Source: Hibiscus mutabilis | Lineage: Eukaryota > Streptophyta > Magnoliopsida > Malvales > Malvaceae | Assembly (NCBI GenBank): GCA_019671005.1 | Contig: CM033745.1 | Span: 17,350,921 to 17,414,920 of the forward strand | Length of the DNA stretch: 64,000 nt | Direction: 5' to 3' | Shown here: positions 47,701 through 58,454 of the stretch, one piece after another | How positions within the stretch are numbered: position 1 is the stretch's first letter | Layout of the letters: each line of letters begins with the position of its first letter | Made by a program: the position numbers and the translations under genes | The notes under the pieces: generated by a model | Databases searched by the model: none | What the model saw: the letters and a program-made list of their open reading frames with translations, nothing else | Told to the model about the DNA's origin: nothing

Positions 47701-50426
47701 TGTAACATCCCAAAACTGGGCCTAGTCAAAATTTAATTCCGGTGACTAGAAATTTCATATCGGGAAGTCAAATTATAGAGTTGACTTTTGATCGAATGAT
47801 CAATCATTGAATTATTGAGTCCCAATTAATTATTGATGTCGTCCATGAACCCTATTGTAAGTTTTAAACCTGTTTAGGTGATTTAATTGGAAAATTGGGA
47901 GTTTAGGGGCAAAAATGTAAAGAAAGGGAAGTTGAGGGACCAATCTTGCAATTAGCCCCTCCTCAAGCCTAATCCCGCGTATGGGGATTAGGATATTGAG
48001 TTCCTTCAATTGAAGGAAATCCCAATTGAAAACAATAGTAAAAGGAAAAGAAAGAAGCTTACCAGGTTAACTCAAGCAAGCACATCACCTCTTCATCATT
48101 TTCTTCTAAGCACACACCTCTATTGGAGAGTGAACTAAGCTTTAAATTTCTCAAGTTTCTTGACCATATATTATAGCTATCGATTGGGTAAGAAGTCTTC
48201 CTCAATTATTTTATTGATTCATGGTTAAACTATGTTTAGTTCAAGCCCAAGAATTTAGGAACCCCAGAAATTCTCTAGGGATATTATGGCTTATTTGTTA
48301 TTGTTTTCCTAGCTATTGAGTTGCTATGAATTCGTTATTGATATCGAGTCCTTATAATTCCTATTCCTTGTAGCTCAAGAGATTCAAAGTGAAGAATCAC
48401 CAAATCCTCCCAATTCCACCAAATTCAAGAACAAAGGGGTTGTCATTCAGGAGCCTTGAAAGCCTCGGAATCATCGGTGAGTGTAGTCGAAGTCAAGGGA
48501 TTGGCTAGGTATCTTTCCCGAGTCCATTGATATTGAATCATTGCATCATCATCATTGATCAAGGTATGTTGCATTGAAACCTCACAAAATGTGCTATCGG
48601 TAAGCTTATTACATTACTAAGTTGATTATCGAATCTTTATACTATCATTGATATCATTAAAGCATTGAAAAAGGTTATATTGAACATGCCATATAATTAT
48701 TGTCATTGTTACCATATTATTATTGCTACCGTTATTGTTATTCCTATTGTCACTGACATTGGTAAGTATTGAATCCTTGGATACGAATGGACATGTGATA
48801 CAATTGGCATGCCATAGAATTCATGTGCTCATTGGTAAAGAGTGGACTACAGTCCTTGGGCTAAGGCTCTTATTGGTGATGTTGGCGAGATGCAGTGGTG
48901 TTGGTCTTATCGGTGATGTTGGCAGATATTGACCATTCATTGTTGGCGATGTTGGTTGGGAATTCGCGTATTCACAATACACGTCGATCTAAGGAAAATA
49001 TGTGAATAAGTGTCGCAAGCATTGTTAAATTATGATTTGAGACTTTCATTTGTTATACATGTTATGATCTTCATTGATGATCATACAATTGCCTTTGACT
49101 ACCTCACTAGGCTAAGTAAGCCTAATGCATCTCATTTCCATGCATTTTCAGGTTAAAGCATAATTGGATCGAGGATCAAAGCAAGGAGCGTTTTGAAGCA
49201 AGTCACTATCCTTTATGTAATGTTAATCTAGTCCTTGAACACCTAGCATGGTGGTGTAGGGTCTAGACAAGTTGGTTATTTATATGTGGTCCACTATGTT
49301 AAAAGGGTTAAAATGCCCATTTTGGTTATGTTAGTGTTTTGGTTAAAAGAACCAAATATGTATATTTGGCCTAACTAGTGAAAACATGGTAAATGGATTC
49401 ATTTGATAACTAAACTTTGCATGCAATAGATTTTAGTGTTTAAAAGTTGCTGGTAAAAAATCATTGCATTTGGACATTGTTCAACACGTTAAAAATCGAT
49501 TAAAAACCAGAAGAAATCTATCATTACAGTACAAGCGTATCGATACATGTCAAGCTAGCATATTTAGTCGATCAAAGCTTAAGTCAACTAGGGCGTACCT
49601 GTATGAGCTAGGACATTTTAGTATGGAAGTTGAAAGTAAGGTTAGGGAATTTAGCTGTATCGATATGACCTTTGGGCGTATCGAAATAGGTCAACCATGG
49701 TCAATTCGTAACGATACAGCTGGGCTGTACCGAAACAGGTAAGGATTTTGGCAAATGAAACTTGAAATTGTGCGCATCAGTATCGATACAACCCTAAGCA
49801 TATCAAAACTGGGGTCAATGGTCAAGTTGAATTAGGTCAACCCATATCGGTACACCCCTTAGGTGTTTCGATACGGTGCATGTTAATTATGTTATCCTGT
49901 ATCGATACTGGTTAAGCTGTATCAAAACAAAATCTGACAGCTTTGAATTAGGGCTTAAATCATGCATACTCGTATCGATACAACCCTTTGTTGTTTCGAT
50001 ACGTGACAGTTAATTCTGTTAATGGGCTATCAACACTATTTTAAATAGTTTACAGATTTGTCACTAAGTATTGCATGGTTTAATTGAACTAGTAAATAAA
50101 CTCCGATCAAACTAAAAATTTGCATGAATATTGATCATGGATTAAATTTCATTATAGTATAGTTAATTATAAGAAAAGGACCCTTGAATTATAGAAATTA
50201 CAGTTTGGTCCCCTAAACTTGAAAAAAGCCTAAAATTGATCCCCGATCAATAACGCAAGTATAGCATTGAATCTATAAGGCTTTGTATTGATATCAGAAT
50301 ATTCTGTAAGTATATTATTGGTTAATGTTTGAATAAAAATTCAAATTCATTGCTTTGTTCATTGTATAGTTCACCAGTGACGTTCTCCGACCTGGGTCCC
50401 TACCAGGCCAGGTCAGGGATGTTACA
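47701..50426 (+). mobile_element. 5' LTR of a Tekay-like Ty3/gypsy element
   Basis: It starts TGTAACATCCCAAAACTGGG and ends GGTCAGGGATGTTACA, and is 2726 bp long. It is followed 4 nt later by a TGGTATCAGAGC primer site and then by gag, so it is a true 5' LTR. It lies directly against LINE ORF2 sequence on its left. It contains a GTATCGATAC-word cluster at 49470-50010. Confidence 0.85.
49470..50010. repeat. Cluster of GTATCGATAC-type palindromic words
   Basis: About twelve variants occur in 540 bp, for example GCGTATCGATACATG, CTGTATCGATATGACC, CAGTATCGATACAACC, CATATCGGTACACCCC, CTGTATCGATACTGG and CTCGTATCGATACAACC. They are spaced roughly 20-60 bp apart and come in both perfect and decayed forms. 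Confidence 0.85.
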
Positions 50427-50430
50427 ATTA

Positions 50431-50442
50431 TGGTATCAGAGC
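50431..50442 (+). other. Primer-binding site (tRNA-Met type)
   Basis: TGGTATCAGAGC lies 4 nt after the LTR end. It is complementary to the 3' end of a tRNA-Met and is the common primer site of many plant LTR elements. Confidence 0.85.
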
Positions 50443-50575
50443 TAGAATTTAGTCGATTCTAGACTAAACTGAAGTATGTTGCATGGTTATTGCATTGCAT
50501 ACGCCACCTAGGAGTTTAATTTGTTATATCGTGACTTGCAACTAATCTGATCATTCTTCCTTTTATAGTGTAAAG

Positions 50576-51714
50576 ATGTCTGACTCCGATAAAGCTCATG
50601 AAGAAGTTGAGCACACGGCTGGCTCCTCGACCAGTGATGAGGAGAAAAGGGGGAGAATCCTCATAATCCACAAGTACCCCTATAAGAGCCATCGAATACT
50701 AAGCCTGTGTTACATACTACTCAGTTCGAGTGCTATAAGAACATGACCGAGATGTTTAAATAGTTTATGGCTACCCTTAAATCCGAGTAGTCTGCACAGT
50801 CTTCCGTAGTTGCTACTCCCACGAATCGAGCCCCTATTGACAAGTTATCTCAACACCGAGCTATTACCTTCTCAGGTAAGGCCGAGCAAGACCCTGAAGT
50901 AGCGGAGCACTAGTTGGATAGTACCATAAGAATCTTGACTAAGCAATTGTAGTGCTCGAATGAGCATAAGCTCGAGTGTGCTTTAGCCTTGTTGACCAAT
51001 GAAGCCTTAAGTTGGTGAGAAACCACGACTCTTACCGCTCTCGAAGAAGTAGTAACTTGGGATTTCTTCCCACGAGAGTTTAAGAAGAAATACATCAGTG
51101 ATCACTATCTAGCTGAGATACGTGATATATTTTTGCGTTTGAAACAAGGTGGAAGGCCAGTGGAGCAGTACATCCACGAATTCTGTAACTATTGCAAGTA
51201 TGGGGCTGAATACATCAAGAAAGAAGAAGAAAAATGTAGAATGTTCGTTGCAAGTTTGAATGATGAGCTACGACCTTTGTTTACTACTATGGGAATCAAG
51301 GATTTTCAGGAGCTTGTGAATCGAGTGATCTCCACTAAAGCTGCTCAGAGGTCACACAGGTTTAACAGGTCGAACTAGGTTGAGAAGAGGTTACGAGATG
51401 ATTCTCGACCCCCTCTACTACACATAAAAGGCAAGCATCAGCAAGGGTATAAGCAATCGTACCATCAACAATCCTTTCAATCGGGTGATTTCCCAAAACC
51501 ACAAGTTATATCCCAGTCCGCTACAAGAACTACCTCTATTGAAAGTACTAAAGGGTCTGGACGGGAGCCACAATATCCGGTTTGCAACTTTTGTCAAAGG
51601 AGGCACTCTTTGGGACAGTGCCGCAAGTAATCTAGAGCGTGTTTCTTCTGTTGGGAACAAGGCCACTATATTAAAGCCTGTCCAATGAATACTAATAAGT
51701 TTGGACTGTTTTGA
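50576..51714 (+). pseudogene. gag of the Tekay-like element, dead
   Basis: The probable start is ATG at 50576 (MSDSDKAHEEVEHT). The gag domain is clearest at 51090-51378, with FKKKYISDHYLAEIRDIFL and ECR-like KCRMFVASLNDELRP. Near the end are two zinc knuckles: CNFCQRRHSLGQC, which has one residue too few, and CFFCWEQGHYIKAC, a canonical CX2CX4HX4C. In-frame stops occur at least near 50715, 51015 and 51630. No protease or reverse transcriptase follows; the sequence passes straight into a tandem array. Confidence 0.85.
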
Positions 51715-52110
51715 CACTATAAAGTTGTATACAAGAATTCAAGACTGTTTTGATTATATCCAACTATGTTTGGTCTGTTTTGACACTATGTGGTTATATA
51801 CAAGAATTCAATACTATAAAGTTATATACAATAATTCAAGACTGTTTTGATTAAATCCAACAATGTTTGGACTGTTTTGACACTATAAAGATATATACAA
51901 AAATTCAAGACTGTTTTGATTTTATCCAACTATGTTTGGACTGTTTTGACACTATAAAGTTATATACAAGAATTCAAGACTGTTTTGATTTATATACAAT
52001 AATTCAAGACTGTTTTGATTAAATCCAACAATGTTTGGACTGTTTTGACACTATAAAGTTATATACAAGAATTCCGGACTGTTTTGATTAAATCCAATTA
52101 CGTATTAGAC
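51700..52110 (+). repeat. Tandem array, ~69-bp unit
   Basis: TTTTGACACTAT recurs at 51709, 51778, 51875, 51944 and 52043. The usual step is 69 bp, with ~28-30-bp partial duplications explaining the longer steps. Units also share CAAGAATTCAAGACTGTTTT. The array begins exactly where gag ends. Confidence 0.9.
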
Positions 52111-52723
52111 TGATTTGAATTTATAAATGTATGCTCATGAATTAAATGTATTATGGAAGATTTAATCAAGAGATATGTTAGAGAAATAGGTACTTGATTT
52201 TGAAGGTCATGTTAAAGTTAAAATAATGGAATTTCATAATAGATTAAGAACCACCTAGATAACTTATAAGAAAAGTAGGTAATGACTATGATATGCCTTG
52301 TTATGATATGCCTTGTTGTGCTATGTTATGTCACGACATGCTTTGTTAATGACAAGTATTGCTTGATGCCTTGTGTACTAAGAAATTTATGGTTGTGTTG
52401 TGATTGATGCCTTATATGATACCTTATGAGACAAGCAAACCATGTCTATGAGTTACAAAGTTAAATCATTTTGAAATAAAATAACTTGAATCCTTGAGAC
52501 TATGTTGTGTGAATATTCTATTGCTTTAGTACTTACGAGAACCTTGGCTAGTCCTAGTGAAAGAATAAGAATAGACAATGTAAGGTCTATTATATTGTCT
52601 TCGGATTTTAGTACTACCTCACTAAGCGTTAGATTACCCCATTCTTCCATCACCTTCCAGGGTATCAATGCTTCTGAACATCTACCGAGCTTGGACGAGA
52701 TCACAAGTGTCAGGAAGTATGTT
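52111..52723. other. Unassigned sequence between tandem array and next LTR
   Basis: It contains repeated TATGCCTTGTT words (52285-52345). An open frame at 52502-52747 shows no family motif and its end runs into the LTR, so it is not called a gene. It may be interior sequence of either neighbouring element. Confidence 0.4.
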
Positions 52724-53956
52724 TGTAACCCCCTTAAGTACTCCTAGATGATGGCACATAATTAATATGTATGCATTATGAACTTAAGAGCATCTTTGAT
52801 CATATATGTATATATATGATGCTCTAAAAAGTGTTCTAAGTTTGTAATGGGCCTTTTATATATTTTCTTTTTGATTTGGTTGCTTGCTATTTAAGTTATA
52901 TAGTTATGATGTCAGTTTAATAAATTAGATGTTTTCATGTGCTTTTGGTGGCTAGATTATCGGATTGATTTGCTTGATAATAGGATATGTATATCTAATA
53001 TCTTGGGCTGAACCCTATCAAGGTAAAATAGTTCGTACGAATCGTTTATGATTGAAATGAGTAATTGATAGTGTGTCTTGAATACGTAAATGGTATTGTT
53101 TGATGCTATATATATATATATATATATTTGAAAACTGGATATGAATAATTTAAGTTTAAAATAATTCAAAATTAGGAAGATGGACTAAGAATAATTCATG
53201 AAAGAGGCTTTGTTATGATTACTCGTTACCGAGGGTCTTGATTTGATTCTTGTCGAACTAAAATTATGAGTTAATGCCTAAGTAGTTATTACATGGTTCG
53301 GATGATTGTTATCCAAAGGATTAGGGTTTTAGTTGTGGATTGAAATAGCTTTGTACCCGAGTGAGTCTTTTATATGGATTTAAACGCTAGTCATGTCTTT
53401 GAGATGATGATTCATGAGCTTATGTGAATAGAATCCTTGATTTGATTGAATCGAATAGTATGGTAATTAAAAACGTGATCTTTAGATCTTTATTGAATAT
53501 GAAATACATGCTATAATTGTTTATCATGATTCTGAAGAGTTGCTTGTGTGCATATGATTAAAAATCATTTTTATCATGCCTAAATCGAAATTGTATAGAA
53601 ACTGAGTTTACACCTTGTTTTAAGCTTAAGTTATAATCTGGTAATAGTATACAAATTGGTAACTGATGTGGAAATTATGTATGAATTCAAAAGACAAGAA
53701 ATTTTATGTGATTGAATTCAATGACATGCTACAAACTAGTGATTGAAATGTGTTGTTTATTGTTTGGATAATCGAGTGTGTAAAGGTTGAGTTTGAAGAT
53801 AGACTTGTGAATGAATTTAAAAAGGTATTAAATTACGCTGCCTTTCAAAAGCATGTTCAGTTGTTTATACTAAGTTTATCAAGAATGTTTGTTTGTGTTG
53901 CTTTAAAACACTTCCTAAATCGATTTACTCCTAAGCCGGGTTAGGGGTGTTATACA
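52724..53956 (+). mobile_element. Solo LTR, Tekay-like, ~1.23 kb
   Basis: It starts TGTAACCCCCTTAAGTACTC and ends CCGGGTTAGGGGTGTTATACA, the TGTAAC...GGGTGTTA-CA pattern. No primer site or internal sequence follows. The flanks (TATGT, AATGC) match at only 3 of 5 positions, so solo status is inferred. It differs in length and sequence from the LTR at 47701-50426, so it is not that element's partner. Confidence 0.6.
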
Positions 53957-54830
53957 AATGCTCGGTGTGTTTATAACCGTAAGAAAACCGAGGTCGTTAC
54001 TTTAGAGTCTTACCTTATGGGTCACAAATTTTTACTTGATTCTACCAAAATAGCCGAACTTTTGGATATGGATGATGTGGGTTTAGATGATGAAGATAAA
54101 TTTTCTCACCGTTATAGTGGCTTCGTCTCTATACTTGATGCTCATGTACGTTTCCTTCACCTCCTCATCACTTGGTGGTTTCGGCCATCCTGTGGTAAGT
54201 GGTCTACTATTTGCCAAGTCGACGAATTTTTCCTCTATTGTTTCCGTGAGGGTAAGCGTCCTAACCTAGCCTAAATTATGTTTTTTGAGCCAGTCTTTCC
54301 AGTTAAAAATGCCATAACTCTCTTGTCACATCCTTCACCTATGACACCGCCTTGAGTTACATGTTCCACAAGCTAGGGATTGATTGCACTTATGATCTTG
54401 GCTCGACTCTCACTGACCCTATTGATGATCATTCTCTCCGTTGAGCAAACTTTACATATTACCAGGGAGAATAGATTAAGATCGTGGATCTTCCTGGTGA
54501 TGCTCAACCTGATCCTGTGGCAAATCCTCTGATTGTTCCAGAAGCTCTGGTTGCTCAACCTTCCCTAGATGCTCTCATGGCCTATCTTGATGGGAAGTTT
54601 GTACCATGAACACTCGTTTTGCCGATATGAACACAAGGTTTGATTCTCTTGATGCTCGTTTTAATTCCTTTGATGCTCGAGTGACTTCCATTGAATCTCG
54701 CCAAGCTTCAATGGACATGACCCTTACCGCTTTCCATGGTGAATGGCGTGGTCACTCTCTTGGTGATAATGGCATGGGTGATGGAGATGAGGACCATGAA
54801 GACGCCCCTTAGGCTCTTTCATATCATACA
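53957..54830 (+). pseudogene. Plant transposon-like protein relic (non-autonomous LTR element)
   Basis: The frame 54017-54274 reads MGHKFLLDSTKIAELL and later RPSCGKWSTICQVDEFFLYC. This resembles the putative plant transposon protein family found inside non-autonomous LTR elements, where a large GKxS...D.f.l.C motif recurs. After broken frames, 54606-54812 gives a coiled-coil-like heptad repeat (NTRFDSLDARFNSFDARV) with an acidic tail. The function of this family is unknown to me. Stops at 54274-54600 show it is not intact. Confidence 0.5.
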
Positions 54831-55170
54831 TATCATAATAGTATTTGAGTTTTATGCACCTATGTTCTTTATTTGAATTCCTATGTCTTTTTTTATTATT
54901 TGCCTTGGATTATGTTTTTAAGTTGGATTATTATGTTGCTTTGAACAATGCTTTGAATTTATAATATCTATGTTGTTTAATTATGCTTGGAGTTATTTAC
55001 TACTTTATATCTTGCATATATTTGCCCTATTGATTTTGATCTAACAAGAAGGGGAGAAGAGTTGAGATTAAATTTTAAAAGGTTTTCAAAATAAACTATC
55101 TTTTAGTCTTAGAGAAAGGGGAGGAGTATTTTTCAAAAGACTTAAAAATTTACTTTGATTTTGTTATATC

Positions 55171-55184
55171 AAAAAGGGAGAGAT
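55171..55184 (+). other. Polypurine tract
   Basis: AAAAAGGGAGAGAT lies immediately before an LTR start TGTAAAACTA, matching the arrangement of a 3' LTR. Confidence 0.6.
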
Positions 55185-55399
55185 TGTAAAACTAATATTT
55201 GATTTTGATATAACAAAGATTTCAGGGACCAATTTGTAAACCTTGTGGGAAGGTAGTGGATGTAAACCGTGTTAGAAGATTGAACCACTATAAATCTCTT
55301 GTGTCCCATTTTTCTATCTTTCCAATTTGCTTCCCTCCAATTTTTAAATTGCCAATTCACCCCCTCTTGGCCACACTTCATCGATTGATCATCCTAACA
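55185..55399 (+). mobile_element. Very short 3' LTR (215 bp)
   Basis: It begins TGTAAAACTAATATTTGATT and ends GATTGATCATCCTAACA. Both ends resemble those of the 1.03-kb LTR at 62012-63040 (TGTTGAGATATTTGATTTTA ... GAGCATCCCAACA), so the two belong to one family or to parent and deleted forms. It contains the CAATTCACCCCCTCTTGG tract typical of that family. LINE ORF1 sequence starts at 55400. Confidence 0.65.
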
Positions 55400-56395
55400 G
55401 ATTCAATCATCACCGAAGATTTACTGTTTAATGTACGCTCCGACAAACGCTTCAAAATAGAATCAAATGACGATTTCAATTGGCTGCCCTCACTCCTACT
55501 TTTGTAGTTGATGTTATTTTTTAGTTCCTCTCCTTGTTCCATCGAAGAGTCAGAGAATCCTAGTTCCATCACATTTATTTCATATATATTGTATCGTACT
55601 TCTAATACCACTACCTCGTTGATCATCGTAACTTGATTCATTGTCACCAACATAGTTACACTCTCGCAATCCTTCGTGTGTGAAGCATTCACTTCCAAAG
55701 CTTCAAACGTTCCCCACGCTTCAACCACCTTTATGAAGGTTTTGTGATTCCAACAGTGAAGAGGCACCCCCGATAATCTTAACCATGTGGCCCTTTTAAT
55801 ATGTTTCAAGTTTTCCGACCATATTTCAACTTCCACAAATATTTCCTTGAGATATGACCAATGGAGATCCTCAAGCATCTGGAATAACTCCTCGTCAACT
55901 ATTGAAATTAAAAACGTTTTACCTCTTAATCTTTGTATTTTTATCTCCCACAGACCCCAATTTTGAAGTCTATCCACAATGCTCTTTACACTGCAACGCT
56001 TCAACTTCCACAGATCCTCTTCCTCTACATCTCCTGGGATTCTTATGTTCTTCCTTTCAAAAGGTTTGCTTGTTTCACCTGTGGTTATTCCTTCAACGTC
56101 AACCATTTCCTTCGATCTTATGTTATCTTTGGTCTCTTTCTGTTTAGTTCCCGGATTCCCCTTTAGTCATACTTTTCACCAATACTTTGATCTCCGATTA
56201 AACTTGGCAAAAGCTACAGAAATTTTGAAGCCGTAGAGAGAAAAGCCATTCAATCTGCTCATGGCTCTTATTGCATCCGTTCTTCTCGAAAATCTCATGA
56301 AACCAAACCTTCTTCCTCCTCTACTCGTCTTGCTCGATATAAACGCATCCACCAATTTAGTTTATACTATGTGTCACGTTACATGTTCTTAGAGT
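55400..56395 (-). pseudogene. LINE ORF1 (RRM plus DUF4283-like), truncated
   Basis: ORF1 proteins bind LINE RNA. Upstream on the minus strand, 56340-56240 reads SSKTSRGGRRFGFMRFSRRT and then AMSRLNGF, the RNP1-like core of an RRM domain, followed by two stops. The open frame from 56106 has about 240 residues and includes W..LSGVPLHCWNHKTFIKVVE, the DUF4283-type box seen in plant LINE ORF1. The N-terminus is missing beyond ~56400 and the C-terminus is cut by the LTR at 55399. It may belong to the same LINE as 43700-47700. Confidence 0.75.
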
Positions 56396-56643
56396 GCTCT
56401 AACATTCATAATTAAAAATTTCTTCAAATAGCAAAGTACTAATAAGATAATTTCAGAGAGCAAGATACCATTTAAGCTATTATTTATTTATCACCATTTC
56501 GATGCACTAAGATTTTGGCATATAAGAAATGTTCACCAAGAATTAACAACTATTTCAGAAGGATAAGTAAGATATTTAATTCTAGATTGATTTTCCATGC
56601 ACAAATGGCATAATATCATGATTTGAATGTGCATTTATTATAA
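56396..56643. other. Intergenic DNA, nothing recognised
   Basis: This is a short AT-rich stretch before the MULE element; its last 9 bp are the element's target duplication. Confidence 0.4.
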
Positions 56644-57678
56644 GGGTTAACTACTAGAATGATCGCTCCCTTCAAATTTGATCGATAAGGTCACTTACGT
56701 TTTCGATCTATAAACATCTGGTCATTCGAACGCTGATTTCTGTTAAGTGTCATGAAATTTAATTATTTATTTTTATTTAATAAATTTATTTTCCTCCTCC
56801 AATCAGGTGGTGACACATGTCACCTGATTGGATGAAGAAAATAAAACAAAGAACTATTTTACCTTAGCTAGGAATCAAACCTAGGTTCCCCTAGGTGTAA
56901 ATGGTATGAGTTTGCCACTGAACTAAGTGACCGTTTGTAAAATAAAGTAAAAAATACAATATATGTTTTAGTTTGTTGTTAATGTAAGGAAAATGAAATG
57001 AATATAAATTAAGAGGATTCGAACATGACATACTTGAGTCGCATAAAAAACATTTAAACCACTTTAGAAATATAATATTTAAAAATAGTTATTTCATGAT
57101 TTAAAGTAAAAATTTTGAAATTATATTAAAAATTCATTTAACGAATTCAAACTCACGAATATAACTCTAATCATAAGATAAGTTTGGTTTCGTTAAATGA
57201 ATTTTTAATATAATTTTAATTTTTTATTAAATTAAATTAAATTTATTTAAAAAATAAAAATATAATAATTAAATTAAAGTTAATACCATAAAATAGGAAA
57301 TAAATAAGATTAACAACAAAATTAAAGTTCAGTGGAATATAATTTTTATTTTTAATATAATTATATATATAAGTATATAAAATGTTGTCAATTTTAATTT
57401 AATTAAGGTACATGTGTCGGCATCTAATTTAGTGATTAATTTATTAATTAAATTAAAATTAAAATCAAATTGATATAATAAGTAACTAATAGGGACCAAA
57501 ATGTGTAATTATATAAATTTCCCTTTAACAGTCACCTCACCCATTTAACGGAACTTAACTTTGAGTGACCGGAAGTTTACAAATAAAAAACGTAAGTGAC
57601 CTTATCGGTCGAATTTGAAAATCGGTGACCAAAACTGTTTTGGGGGAAAACATAAGTGACCATTGCAGTAATTAACCC
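56644..57678. mobile_element. MULE-type non-autonomous element with perfect 9-bp duplication
   Basis: The ends GGGTTAACTACTAGAATGAT and GTGACCATTGCAGTAATTAACCC are inverted. Identical flanks TTATTATAA lie at 56635-56643 and 57679-57687. Inward pairs such as GGTCACTTACGTTTT / AAAACGTAAGTGACC extend the arms to ~120 bp. There is no transposase. A tRNA-like cassette lies inside, at 56861-56932. Confidence 0.9.
56861..56932 (-). ncRNA. tRNA-like / SINE-head sequence inside the MULE element
   Basis: On the minus strand this 72-nt segment has an A-box-like TTAGTTCAGTGGCAAA, and a T arm with 5-bp paired stem CTAGG / CCTAG around the 7-nt loop TTTGATT, which includes a B-box-like GGTTTGATTCC. The acceptor ends do not pair properly and no good anticodon arm is seen. 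It looks like a tRNA relic or the head of a SINE captured by the transposon. It differs from the four SINEs elsewhere in this window. Confidence 0.6.
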
Positions 57679-57898
57679 TTATTATAATACCATATGCTTT
57701 ATTTGTAATCATATTGTAAAATTTCTACCTCTATGATTTTTGCTCCATAGTTGGCGAGGATGTGCCATTAAATTTATATATGATTTACCTAGAAAATCAT
57801 CAATAAAATCCCCAATACAGAGAAAATTTTGTATATCATAATCTCATCATTGTTTAAAACACAAAATATAAAAAATTCAAATGTACAAAGAAATTAAG

Positions 57899-58190
57899 AT
57901 GCATTCTTTCAGCATGACGTCTCTTCTTATTATCTTGATTGTAGCTTATTGTCAGTACATACATATCACCTTTCTATTATAGTTTTATAACAAATTGTTT
58001 AAATGATGAAAAATTATATTAATTTTATTTTGCAGGTGTATCGAGCACAATAGCAAAAGGAACAAAATGTTCTAGTCAACATGACTGTGATGTAGAGGAC
58101 TTGTGCGTTTGTGATGGAGCTGGAAACTGTACTTGCAAAGCACCAAAGTTTGATGCTAAGATTGTGTATGATCAATGCAAGAAAGACTAA
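57899..58190 (+). pseudogene. Small cysteine-rich secreted peptide gene, 5' part
   Basis: Three in-frame ATGs (57881, 57899, 57914) precede a hydrophobic signal-peptide core (SLLIILIVAY). Exon 1 probably ends at 57950 (donor GTCAGT) and exon 2 starts at 58036 after TTTTGCAG; this 85-bp intron keeps the frame. Exon 2 encodes a mature part with seven Cys in the pattern C-x5-C-x5-C-x-C-x5-C-x-C-x13-C, then a TAA at 58188. A signal exon followed by a Cys-rich exon is the layout of plant defensin-like and related secreted peptides. I do not recognise the exact family and claim no activity. The reading stops where a small element begins. Confidence 0.65.
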
Positions 58191-58368
58191 GGATGGAGCC
58201 AAGAATTTATTTAAGGGGAATCATTTTTTAATGATATTTAAGAGTTAATTATTTATAAAGGGGTGTCAATTATATATATATATTATATACAAATTATATA
58301 GAAAAATATAATTTTTTAAAAAATTTATGGTGTCAATAGTCACCCCAATTATCAATGTGGCTCCACCC
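58191..58368. mobile_element. Small TIR element (~178 bp) inside the cysteine-rich exon
   Basis: The ends GGATGGAGCCAAGAA and AATGTGGCTCCACCC are imperfect inverted repeats, and AAGGGGTGTCAA mirrors GTCACCCC inside. The 8-bp flanks AAGACTAA and AAGAGAAT match at 5 positions. Removing the element with one flank copy leaves the peptide exon in frame, which supports a real insertion. Confidence 0.65.
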
Positions 58369-58454
58369 AAGAGAATGACCACGACTGTGCCAAAATATGT
58401 GCACCGAGTTGTAAACCTAGTTGTCTCAATGGCCTTTGTCGTTCTGAGTGTTAG
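58369..58454 (+). pseudogene. Cysteine-rich peptide gene, 3' part
   Basis: This segment reads ENDHDCAKICAPSC, then three more Cys in a short C-terminal tail and a TAG at 58452-58454. Its six Cys and its frame continue the exon at 58036-58187 across the inserted element. It is now separated from the start codon by a stop and the insertion, so it is probably not translated as part of the original peptide. Confidence 0.65.

Noticed and set aside
51485..51717. Open frames on both strands (67 and 99 codons)
   Set aside because: They overlap the gag zinc-knuckle region, which is in a different frame and carries the real motifs.
55854..56236. Three plus-strand open frames of 77 to 97 codons
   Set aside because: They are shadows of the LINE ORF1 on the minus strand, which has the recognisable RRM and DUF4283-like boxes.
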